From: Paragonimus westermani
Taxonomy: Eukaryota > Platyhelminthes > Trematoda > Plagiorchiida > Troglotrematidae
DNA length: 64,000 nt
NCBI GenBank assembly: GCA_008508345.1
Contig: QNGE01000956.1
Location: 83,755 to 147,754 of the forward strand
Reading direction: 5' to 3'
Shown here one piece after another: positions 49,770 through 59,962 of the stretch. Under the pieces are notes generated by a model that had not been told where the DNA came from, searched no databases, and saw only the letters and a list, made by a program, of their open reading frames with translations. Position numbers and translations under genes: made by a program. Within the stretch, counting starts at the first letter, position 1, and each line of letters starts with the position of its first letter.

Positions 49770-49932
49770 TTCGGAATGCTTCTTGTTCTTCACCCTCAAA
49801 CCGACATTCCACGACCAGTTTCGCTCTTGCTTGGGCTTATCAAGCGGCGACAGTCTGAATAAGGGGCTGGGGCGGCAAACCTTTGCGTTACGAGCCTATT
49901 CTCTTACTCGTCTGACCGCCAGTTCTGCGAGA
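49770..49932 (-). mobile_element. tRNA-derived SINE with CTCGTAA anticodon-like loop
   Basis: On the minus strand CTGGCGGTCAGACGAGTAAG begins a tRNA-like head. AATAGGCTCGTAACGCAAAG carries an anticodon-loop-like CTCGTAA, which would read as CGT. The B box after it is eroded (TTTGCCGCCCCAGCCCC). The body contains AGCAAGAGCGAAACTGG, which matches the AGCAAGAACGAAGCTCG core of the other SINE family. It is slightly more GC-rich than its surroundings. The ends are approximate. Confidence 0.6.
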
Positions 49933-51465
49933 TAGCAAAAGGGGAATTTGTACATAATTGAGTTACGGCTTATTTTCACGCTGTTAATATGAATATACAC
50001 AGTTATTTCTTACTGACTGATTTATTTCGATCGGGTTAGTCAGTCGATATCCAAGACAGTTGGGATGGCTGAAGTAAATTTATCCGCCTTCACCTGGTCG
50101 AGCTATGGTCAGCGAACGACTGCGGATTAACGGGTGTCGAATTCGTTTGATTGGCTCGATGAATTCCTACACGAAACGTTGAAAGATCAGTAGTGCCCAA
50201 TCTCATGCAGATGGATCGCAATTGGACTGAGAACTGGGGTCTTTTTGCCTGTCCTCATCCAGACTGGTTAATTTTTCTCGATTGACTGGTTGAAGTTTGT
50301 AGACTTAGACCATTATAAATTGAACAATACTTATAGTTGATCACAGTTCACTTATTCAGACTAGCCTTTTGATTAGTCCACTTCGAAATGAGGTACTAGA
50401 GTCGAGTTCCGGCCGTATTAAAACTCATCAGTCATGTACATTCACGTCTGAACCGGAAGTTACAGTCCGGCTGTCATGTGTGTGAGACTAGGGTGTTAGC
50501 CACAATACCAATAACGTCACAAAGTGAATAACCGAACAGCAATATCGAAGCACCCAACATTGTATGGATGATGTTTAGCTTGTCCGATCATTCCGGAAGG
50601 GAAATAAGTAAATTTGCTGTATTCACTCCAATCGATGGTCTCGTGATCAAGATTTCACGGTTAGAATGAAGCGGCCTCAATTAAACAAATGAACAGTGTT
50701 TAATTTACTGATTGAATTTTCAGGATTTAACTGGTTATAAATTAGTCAGTTCAAACAAATGTCAAATCAACCAACTCACACGCATCTTGCTGAACGTTCA
50801 CGAATGGACAATTGAATTATTTTTCGGATTTCTGGTGACCAAACGAAGAGCGATTAACGAACCAAGTGATTTTACAAGGTTGAATGAATTTACGGTTGCC
50901 ACTTAACGATTATGGCAAATCACCCCTTGTTTATTGCGTGCTTGCCACTTGTCCATTAAACTGACCAGGGTTTAAGCTTTGATTTTCAGATTTCGTGTTA
51001 CTTGCCACTGCCAGTTTCCCCTTATTTGCACTGTTGATTTGACTTCAAATCCACCTTAATGAGCTGGTGTACTCTCTATCTGTTGTTCTGTTTAAGTTGT
51101 TCAATGCAACATCAGATTTCTTCTACTGGTGTGAATTCTATGCACCCAATGATGAAGATTAGTAATGGCAAATAACTCTGTTGAAAGAGAACTGTGTACA
51201 GTCACTTCTGACTATCAACAGAAGTACCGTCAGTGATAGAATTATAGGAGGGAGAAAAAGTCTCAGCTTAGAGAAGACAGTGTGGTGACGGATAGCAGTT
51301 GGTTCCTGGAGCCCTTGTACAAACTCACACACTCAATGAGACAGATAACCGAGGTACACGTGATGGTAAGACGATATCTGTGTTCTTGAAGCTCTCGCTA
51401 TATCGCTTCGGTAATTAACATTATTTTGTTAATAACCTTATTAAACGATGGCAAAATTCAAACCG
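49933..51465. other. no supported gene
   Basis: A 64-codon plus frame (50712-50906) is the longest run. No motif or repeat was recognised. Confidence 0.5.
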
Positions 51466-51780
51466 CTAAACCCGGTTAGCTAACGTATCCCAGAAAGCCT
51501 CCGTCTGGTGCTCAGTTGGGTCGCAAAAAACCCCTTCCAGTAGGGCCAGTTTACTGTGATGAGTGTTGTCACTCTTACTGACCCCTGTCTGATGTCGAGG
51601 ATCTGGAGGTTCAGCAAACATTTTACGACCTGTGTGTACGGCCAGTGACATTCTCAGCAATCTAATTGGGTCTACAATATGATTAAATAGCCTGATCGAT
51701 CCCCGCAACCAAAAGATTCGTCTTCTGAACTTCTGGTTGTTTTTCTGCCGATAAGAGTCAAGGGGCGTTACTGAATGCAA
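51466..51780 (-). other. unassigned 104-codon open frame, possible exon
   Basis: A minus-strand frame with a protein-like composition (for example KMFAEPPDPRHQTGVSKSDN). Just before it a pyrimidine-rich stretch ending TTGTTTGCATTCAG is a good splice-acceptor candidate, which would open the exon at 51774. A TCAGTAAGAG inside could be the donor. I recognise no domain and cannot place it in any gene or transposon. Confidence 0.28.
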
Positions 51781-53394
51781 ACAACAAGTTCAACACGGGT
51801 TTGCAATTAACCTTCACCGAACACATTACGTAGATGCAGCCCAAATTCGCGCTGATTGTGGTCTTATAGACGTGACCCTTAAGTGTGTGAGACATCTTTT
51901 TCACCCTATAAATGCCTCAAACTGCAGAATATGAATGTAACCTTGGACGCACGACCACCATTTTCACTTTTCTTACTGTTGTGGTTCGTGGTACATCTTC
52001 CTAAGTAGGGAGGGCGTGCAACAACATCGAGCAATTGATTGTTTAGATTCGTTAAACTTTAACGTCGATGACATCGTTATACACGTGGTCAGCGTATCCA
52101 TGAGTCCAGACGACTATAAAACGCGCATCAATCAACCAGAACAAACGTGTGCTGATAGGCGAGAAATCCGGCGGTTGTTGGCTGACAGCAAATCTATCGC
52201 TGTTGCATACTCTAACGAATTATAAAAATCTGATCTACACCTCCTCACTCAGAAAGGACCCCCGCCTATTTCGACTTAATATCTGTTTTCTGAGCTCCAG
52301 GTAGTTGACAAAGTATGTTAAGTACAAAAACCTAGTTATGGTAGAGGTTAAACTAATTCACTTGTGACTCCGTCAGATATGCTCTGAAATGTTCTAGAAG
52401 ATGGAAGTTTTAACGGACCAACCGCTTTTTGGAGAGGTATTCTAAACTCCCCCAAGAAAGTTGGAACATGTGAGTTACGACAATCGAGAATATACAGCTG
52501 GAAGCTAGGAGCGTATGAGATCATTTGAGCCAGAAACATTGAAATTTCACAAAGGCTTGGTCTAATTGAACAACCAATCAAAAATAGAGAACAACCCATC
52601 GGTTGGTCAGGGGCATCGAACTGAGATACTCAGGGTCTGAATGAGTACTGTATCTAATGCCTTCAAACGGATAAGGCACCAGAGAGAAGTTTTACACCGA
52701 TCCATCTATATTTGACATTTATATTTGGACAGTAAAAAAGTGCATTGAATTCTCATGAGATCATGTTAGATCAGGGCACAGTCTTGGTTTCTGTTATTTT
52801 TGGAATAAAAGGTACACAGCAAACAAAATGACACCTAATGTCGGTGAATACTCAACGGTTTTATTTCCAGCGTCAATGACCGTCAGTGTTTTGACATTTG
52901 ACTGGAATCAGTTAATTGAATACAGAAACACCATGTATCGATTGCGGAAGAAGTGATTGAGTTGACACCCTTGAGTGCAAAAATTGGACCAATTATCTGA
53001 AGGACTTTATTCTTGGGCCACATTTGTTTCTCGAAGAACCGGGAGACAATATTCACGGATGCCAACTCGATATGATATTCTAAGCCGTTCACAACGTTTT
53101 AAAAACACTTCTGACACTGGAACACTTGAAAATCACATACCACAGAAGGGCCAAGTGGATATGGTTTGTCCTTGTGCAGTTACACGACCTAATCGTAGCG
53201 ACGAAGCAACTGGTAACAGGAAGCCAGATGTAATCGAATTAATCTGCGAAGCCAATGTTTAGCTTATTTATAACCTGCACTGACGCCTAGGACGGTCAAC
53301 CGAGCATTTCCCACAGCAGTTTACTGTCCACCCGTGCCATTAACTCTGCTTTCGGACTCTGTCTATGCTCACTGTTTGTTCACGTTTCTCTGCC
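51781..53394. other. no supported gene
   Basis: Plus frames of 69 codons (52016-52225) and 95 codons (52975-53262) and an 83-codon minus frame (52348-52599) have no recognised domain. Confidence 0.45.
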
Positions 53395-54890
53395 CTCGGA
53401 GACAGAAGTGTTTCTGGCAATCACTGGATTAGGCTCAGACAAACTCTCTCCTGCTTTTTTGTAGACGAAGGTCATGTCTTAATTAAAGAGGTAATGGTTC
53501 TGAGCCAGAAGCTCTGGATTAGTGAAATAATTCTGAATGACTGTTGTTTAGCTGATATCGTCCCTATTTCCATAAAGAGCTCACAAACTTCGTGTGTAAA
53601 TCACCAAGGGATTAGCCTGATTAGTATTTCGTAGAGGTTTCTCGCAGCCACTGGACTTCGTAAACCATACTAAACGCGTGAACAAGATATCCGTGAGCAG
53701 CAAGCTGGGTGTTGCCTTGACCGTGACTGCAGTGATCACGTTTTCACACTCCGCCAAGTGCTTGAACTCTGCCATTCAACTAAAACACTAACACTTGTTG
53801 TCTTTGTGGACATCTGAGAGGTCTCTGATTTTAGTTAACAAAGCTGATCTCTGGGACTGTCTATCGGGGAAGGGTTTGCCAGAGAAGTACGTGAAAGTCA
53901 GACCTCAGACATGGTTAAGTTCTATGGCACCGTATTGCTGAACTTTATCAGCTCAAGTGAAACGCGACAAGGATATCCAGCCTACACTTTCCTACTCACG
54001 TTTGTGGCAAACAAAATCCTAGAGCGTGCTTCAACAAACTGTGAAGATGGTGACTTCGAAATGTGCCTAGGCATTTGTTTTCGGGATACGGAGTGTGCAG
54101 AAAGTATCACCCTAATCTGTGAAGGCTCACAGGTAACCCAGGACAGCCTATACAGATTAGAGATTTCATTGCAACGTGGTATGGTCTTTATACTTACCAA
54201 GTGCAAGGTGCTGTTTCAGGATTGGCAGGGCTACGTGCCGGCTCTCACCTTTGGTGATGAACCGTTAGAAGTGGTCGAGAAGCTTATGACCTTTGGGAGC
54301 CGTACTATTACTGGTAGTCTGTCTGATAAGATCATAAGTCGCACAGCAAAGGCTAGGATTACTTTTATCAACTTACGCCATCTGCAGCGCCAGCATTATC
54401 TCAGTCTTTCTGTGGAAGGCCGGGCATGAAATGTCACTGTGAAAACAGTCCTACTGTACGGCTCCGAAATCTGGTTGATTGAATGTACATATATTATCCG
54501 TTTTCGACCATCGGTTTCCGTAAAGCATTAGCGGTGTGTGGCAATAACACTGTGCCAGCGATGACGAAGTTCATCAAATTATCTTCCAAACTTGTAGGCA
54601 CTGTTGATTCTTGGACATTTTGATCCCGTCTAACAGGCTTCATTGGCTTGGACGCATCTTACGAATGCCAACTCGCCGCCTGCCACACCCTGCATTTTTG
54701 TGAGTGGTGGGTTAGACTGAAAGGGGTAGTCCGGTGGTCAGTATATGATTCGGGTTCCGTTATGGTAGCACTCACAGTGAGGCTTGTTTTAGGGGAGCGC
54801 TTCCGGCTTCTTGGCTGGGGGAACTATCACCGTTGGTCTAGGACGCTATCAGATATGGCTCGTGTTGTGAATTTGTGTGCATCTTTGTAA
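53395..54890 (+). pseudogene. second RTE-type reverse transcriptase lineage, degenerate
   Basis: Blocks in family order: VDEGHVLIKEVMVLSQKLWI and NHQGISLISI (53590), QDIREQQAGCCLDRDC with a HVFTLRQVLE block (53690), then a VVFVDI block where FLD-x-AAFDSVDR is expected. The 172-codon frame 53911-54429 holds the palm and thumb: SSETRQGYPAYTFLLTF, a YADD region eroded to ECAESITLICEGSQ, KCKVLFQDWQ, GDEPLEVVEKLMTFGS, a TAKARITFINLRHLQRQ block and LSLSVEGRA. Later come LLYGSEIW, HWLGRILRMPTRRLPHPAFL (54650) and LLGWGNYHRWSRTLSDMA (to 54890). Stops, frame changes and the lost catalytic aspartates show it is dead. Wording differs from the other RTE copies, so it is a separate family. Confidence 0.9.
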
Positions 54891-56005
54891 CTTTCTTCTC
54901 CTCACCTCACATTTTCCTCTCTCCCTTATATTACGCTCTGCTTTTCCCCCTCACATCGTGGCAGGTTTGCCACTCCTTGCAGTTTTTTACATGTTAAGTA
55001 TGTGCACACAGTAGGATGATGGCAATAGTTGCAAATAGGTTTGGTCACATTTTAGTCGACTCCGCCACGAACTTTGCCCAATGGTGGATTACGCAGAAAA
55101 GTAATTAGCTAACACTTCACAAAATTGCACTGATCATGAACTATTCTGCATTCATAGAGAACAAACCATCGTGTATCACTGCCACCATTCTGTATGGCTG
55201 AAAACAGCGAAATTAAAGGGATTTTCTTTTAAGCAGATGATGGATTATATTCGAAATTGCTTCTCACATCTAGCCATATTGGTGGCGTGGAAAGATGTCA
55301 TTGCCTGGGGGAACTATTCCCAGATTTCATCTCCCAAATTGCTGGAGTCGCGAAATTGTCACCTTCTTGCAAATCAGTTGAGTGCACTTCTCTATATAGG
55401 CCACAAGCATACCTCAATCAGAAGGGAACTTCAAACCTCGGTAGCGATACACTAAATTCAGAGTATTCATAGTTCTTATTTACCGGTGGCGTATGTTCGT
55501 CAACAAAATACGAATAAGTGGTACGTTTGCAGTCTTTTCTGACATGTATAATAGTCTTTATCTAGGGAGAAAAGTGATGGGCACTACCAGAACTTGTAGC
55601 TTCTGGAGAAGACCCTATATCACACGAGGATACCGATAGGGAATGCGTTTTGTGAGTTTGAACAACGTTTGTACAACGCACTCATCGTCGAATATCCCTC
55701 CAAAGGGTTCATATCACTGATAATTCCAAACATTACGACTTCAATAGCCTAATTAACTGGGTTGTAGAGCCATCTCTAGGTATTACGCTCAAACTAAGAA
55801 AGCGCTCGTACGGCCGACAAGTTGCATTGTAACATGTGAATTACATCTGGGTAATCAGTCCTATCGTAGCTGTGTCAAACTGGAAACAGAGGGCGTTGGT
55901 TTCCTCAGCCACCTGTAGTTTGCTGACAACAAACTGATAAGCGAATTTTCTCTCGTTTCCTTTATAAGTTAAGACAAGATGCTAATGAAGCACAGAAGTC
56001 TTCTG
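54891..56005. other. no supported gene; probable 3' untranslated part of the RTE at the left
   Basis: The first 100 bases or so are pyrimidine-rich and probably belong to the 3' untranslated region of the preceding element. Its end is not marked by a recognisable tail. Further right a 94-codon frame (55171-55455) has no known domain. Confidence 0.45.
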
Positions 56006-56352
56006 CGAGATGGCGGCTAATCGAGCTCAGTGGCGTGAATGTTGTCGTTGTTTGTCCGAGCTGTCTGTGAAGTGAGTGCATTTAATGACGCGGGGCAGTG
56101 AAAGCCGTAAGGAAGCTGTCTCGCTGATGACGCCTTACTCTCACTTGCAGCTCGGTTGTGTTGTTTGCAAGGTGTAGGCACCTTGATGCTGGGTGTTTGA
56201 ATAGGGACGTAGTCATTTTCAGTAGTTAGGTCCCTTCCCGTCCCCTTCTTTTTCCTTCTCTCTTTCTATATAGGGTTTGCTTTTTCTTCATGGTTGTGTG
56301 GCAGTTAAGCATTAGTGTTAACCACTGATGTATTGCTGTCTATGATGATGAA
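56006..56352 (+). mobile_element. 5'-truncated RTE copy: last codons plus 3' UTR
   Basis: Starts inside the last codons of the RTE protein (MAANRAQWRECCRCLSELSV, then a stop near 56070). It continues through the 3' untranslated region with TTGCAGCTCGGTTGTG and the pyrimidine-rich block, and ends in TATTGCTGTCTATGATGATG (56331-56350). It closely matches the segment right of the N gap at 40492-40719 and supplies the part of the UTR that the gap hides. Confidence 0.9.
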
Positions 56353-57560
56353 GAAGTCTTCTGCAGCTTTTGTCCCATGTTAACTCTGTCCCGTTCATTA
56401 AAGCTTTGGTATACTGTACGCGTTCAACGCCTGATGGGGTAAATAGATACTCTTGACGTTTCAGCCTCAACGTTATATAAAATGCCAATTTGCACGCATT
56501 AGGTGTACTCAGACTTGTGTATAGATGGTATTACATGGGCAGTATGTCAGGCCTACGGAATATTTAACGAACAGTTGGTTCCAGTGACCACCAGCAAAGT
56601 AGTGGACAGCTGTTTTTACGATTTTGGGTACTACCAGCATCACACACACCGGAGACTGGACCCCATAACCCAACAGTAAGAATTAGGTTGTAGCATAGAC
56701 ACTGGCCCAATAGAACACGGAGTCATGGTTACCGGGATCATAGGTTGTGGGATCTCCTGGAGTATGTAGTGTTTCGTCCAGATGAGTGATTCTTTTGCAG
56801 GAATGTATTGTAGGTATTCCACTTAGATCAAAACGTAACAAGGAGGGTAAATTGTGATCCCGGCGTGCACTTGTCTCTTCCATTCCCACCTACTGTTGGG
56901 TGCCAACTGGCAGATGGATGTTAGATATGTTTGTTCACGACCATTCACTTTCACCATTCGTTTGATTATATTTATTAAAGTCGTTTGGTTGATCATCCTT
57001 ATCAACATTGAAGTTTGTTGTGAAAACTGCCAGTGAACAGAAACCTACAGAAAAATCTAGTTTGGATCACTCGAACCATTAATAGGGCTTTCACTATGCG
57101 ACATCTGTGTATCATGTCATCGGAGTGATGAATGGCTTTTAAAGTCTTCAAGTTACTTCATTCGTCTGACCAATGACAGACAGGACGAAACAATTTTAGT
57201 CACTAAGCGAACATAGTAGTAAAAAGCATCGTTTAATGACAGGACAGCTTTTGTAGAGGAATACATTGTTAAAGCATTGTAAAATCTAAATCGTGTTAGG
57301 TTTGCACATTACGGTTGCGTGAAACGCTAATCTTCCCCATTTAGAATACGCAAGAAATTGTGAAGCCTTACTTGAATACGAAAAGTAGTATAACGGTAAA
57401 TGTCAAAAAGATGGCTAAAAATAACCGTTCACATTATTATCAGACAATCTGGGTCAATTTAACCGCTTTTAACAATAAACTGGCGTCATCGTTTGAGCAG
57501 AACTCACGAGCAAATATAACTCAGCGTTCAGATAGGATGGTTCAGTTGTGCCTAATGTGA
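56353..57560. other. no supported gene
   Basis: Overlapping 60 to 68 codon frames on both strands around 56640-57036 are mutual shadows. Nothing was recognised. Confidence 0.5.
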
Positions 57561-57746
57561 GGTCAGTGGTGCAGTGGTGGACGTGGTTGCTTCACGGAAG
57601 CGTTGCCATAGTTTTAATTTTAGCGTTGGTGAAGATATGCACCATTGATGAGCTCTAGCAAGAACAAAACTCAAAAAATGTTTTTTTTATCGAAGGCTGA
57701 CTGGAAATTGTATGAGAATGTAACAACTGGAATTAATTATGAGTGA
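57561..57746 (+). mobile_element. SINE family A, most complete copy
   Basis: Starts GGTCAGTGGTGCAGTGG, in which TGGTGCAGTGG fits an RNA polymerase III A box. A GGTTGCTTCACGGAAGCG block follows, then GAAGATATGCACCATTGATG, AGCTCTAGCAAGAACAAAAC, an A/T-rich stretch, and a 3' part ATCGAAGGCTGACTGGAAA ending near TATGAGTGA. Every block is found in the same order at 32139-32320 (-), and the 3' half at 7459-7556 (-) and twice around 59 kb. A clear B box is missing. Length is about 186 bp. It is a non-coding element that would borrow its reverse transcriptase. Confidence 0.75.
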
Positions 57747-58956
57747 AGTACAGTGCATCTAAACATCAGTAGATGGTAAAAACGATGTTCACTGGGTGAG
57801 ATATTTGTTTAACGGTCAACGAAACTGACAAAAACTGACAACATTGTAGCTGATAGGGGCAATTTGTTACCTAGAAAAATGGTTTGCTGTATGATCACAT
57901 ATGTCTCAAACCATCCAGTGAGATATTAACCAGTGCAATCCTAAGGAACCACAGGATTGCCAAGTGGTTCAGCCCATTGTTTCCGAATAAATTTACAGGC
58001 TGATGTAGACTTTTACTCAAAATTCATGCCCTTCTTAATTTCGCTTACCACCATGGTGTCGCGAAGGCTGAACTATTTCTTGCACACAAAAAAGTCAACG
58101 TTGACAGTTAAGCTAAGTAGCAACAGTAGTTTGAAAAATAGCGCCAGACAGTCAGTCAGCCAACAGACAGAAACAGAATTTTCCTCCGTTTTTTGTCGGC
58201 TCTATAATCATCTTGACCAAAATTCGCGGTCTTCGGTTGCCGCACAATGGAATTGAAATAGAAGTTCACATGCCACCATGACCCCAGAACCCGACTGATC
58301 TTAATTTGACTAAGTTTGAAAAGTTTTCAAGAGACAGGGTAAAAAATGCATATAGTAAGCATTTCAGAACTGCACTGTGTATTTTACAGGCCGTAGCATT
58401 AATAAGTGATAGAGAATTTAGATAGTTGCAACTTTAAGTAATATCCATTTTGGCCAGGGAATTTCACATGCAGACAGACGTTTGGGACTGAACGGTAACA
58501 ATTTCATGACCATCCCGTATCAGTTTTATAAACAGCGACTTTGAAGGGAACTTTGCGTAATAACTCAAAACAACATACGCAAAACAACACACCTCAGTGA
58601 AATTGGCAGTACACAGCTTTGGGCACGTACGAAATGTGGCGACAGTTTCGGCAAACAGGTCAAGACTGTACGAGAAATAAAACCGTTGCTAAAAATATTC
58701 ACCATAGTTCACAGACACATGCGACTAACTGACCGTCGAGATTGTCTCATAATTCTGCCAGACAGGCTTGGCGAACCTATCGTGCAGGCACAAACGTCTG
58801 ATCCCTCATAAAGTCAGATTACCGGAAGGCAACCTCACTAGATAACGAACTCATGTGAATTGTACAACAGTTAGCGGATGGTTTTCCCTGATCACGCGGA
58901 GTCACTTTTCACAACAACCCAAGGTAAATCAGGATTAGTCTAACTTCATAAAATTG
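57747..58956. other. no supported gene
   Basis: A 99-codon plus frame (57957-58256) without a recognised domain is the only notable run. Confidence 0.5.
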
Positions 58957-59147
58957 TTTTCAAGTTGATCATCACTCACATTTGATCGCAGCCTTCGCAG
59001 TCAGATAGACTTTCCAGCTGGCCTCTTTCAAAAAGAAGCACTAAACTCGAGTTTCGCTCTCATTAGAGCTCGTCGAAAGAGGCCGGCTGGAAAGTCTATC
59101 TGAATGCGAAGGCTGCAATCAAATGTGAGTGATGGTCAACTTGAAAA
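58957..59147. repeat. inverted pair of SINE family A 3' fragments
   Basis: Arms 58957-59029 and 59075-59147 (73 bp each, few mismatches) flank a 45-base loop. Outer anchors are ATCACTCACATTTGATCGCA on the left and its inverse on the right. Both arms match the 3' half of SINE family A. The loop read on the minus strand (GAGCTCTAATGAGAGCGAAA and CTCGAGTTTAGTGCTTC) matches the SINE body, so the minus-strand copy is the longer one (about 107 bp) and the plus-strand copy covers only the last 60 to 70 bp. The loop contains the palindrome AAACTCGAGTTT (59043-59054). Confidence 0.88.
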
Positions 59148-59559
59148 TAAACCAAATCCCCGACTACTCATCAGTAATCATAAAATTGTGTCATACACAA
59201 AGCTTCATTTCTCAACACATACATGTTTTCCAATACTTCTCCGTCAGAAGAAACATGTGTGTGGGTACTTGGAATGAACCCTTATGTCAAATGAGGACCA
59301 TCGTGAAGTGTTTAAGGATGCCAATGGCTACTAGCCTCGATCAGAGTTTGTTCGAAAGTGAGGGGTTCTCACTTCGTTGTCTGAGGGGAGCACTTGCGTT
59401 TTCCGCTAATGATTACCTTAGATCGACTACTCAGAGGAGGGTATCTGATACTACCATGGCTTTCTAAAGTTCTTATCCACAGAAGTGGGTTTTTGTAAAA
59501 CTTTCATATTTTTTTGAAATTTACGTAGTTCCCTCCGTGTATGTTAAGTGCGAATAGCT
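59148..59559. other. no supported gene
   Basis: A 112-codon plus frame spans 59129-59467 and starts inside the SINE arm, so it is not a credible gene. On the minus strand a KTHFCG block near 59495 might be an eroded continuation of the adjacent Penelope-like RT. This is too weak to call. Confidence 0.4.
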
Positions 59560-59962
59560 CACGAGAATTACTCCGAGTGGATAGAGTTTGGAAAGTTGAA
59601 ACACATAATAATGACCAACATTGATCGAAACCAAAATGTCATCAACATACCGTTTATGTCAAACAGATTTGACAATATTACCTGTAACTGAGCGTTCAAT
59701 CGTTCCCAAGAAGATGTCAGTTAATGTTGAACCTAATGCACTACCCCTAGACACTCCATTTACGTGCTTACAGAGCAGTCTCTCAAAAGCAAACCTAATG
59801 TTTTCTTCACACAGCAGGTTGAGATCCTTGAGATATTTGCCTGACCAAAAACATCCAACTGATCGCGCATATATTTCAATTGAGCTTATGCATTTAACTT
59901 GTTAACGACTTCAGCTGGTTGGACGTGAGAGAGAAAGCCATTTTGCACAAACGGTGTGTTGG
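59560..59962 (-). pseudogene. Penelope-like element reverse transcriptase fragment
   Basis: On the minus strand LLCEENIRFAFERLLCKHVN (about 59820-59760) leads into GVSRGSALGSTLTDIFLGTI and a glutamate, which corresponds to the GVAMGSPLGxxLADxFxxxxE motif of Penelope-like RTs. After one stop, HKRYVDDILVSI follows, with the catalytic YVDD at 59638-59649. YVDD preceded by basic residues and the GSPLG-type motif are characteristic of Penelope-like rather than RTE or LTR enzymes. The endonuclease half is not found next to it. The copy is truncated on both sides and carries at least one stop. A 94-codon plus-strand frame is its shadow. Confidence 0.82.

Noticed and set aside
59621..59905. 94-codon plus-strand frame
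   Set aside because: Antisense shadow of the Penelope-like RT with YVDD on the minus strand.
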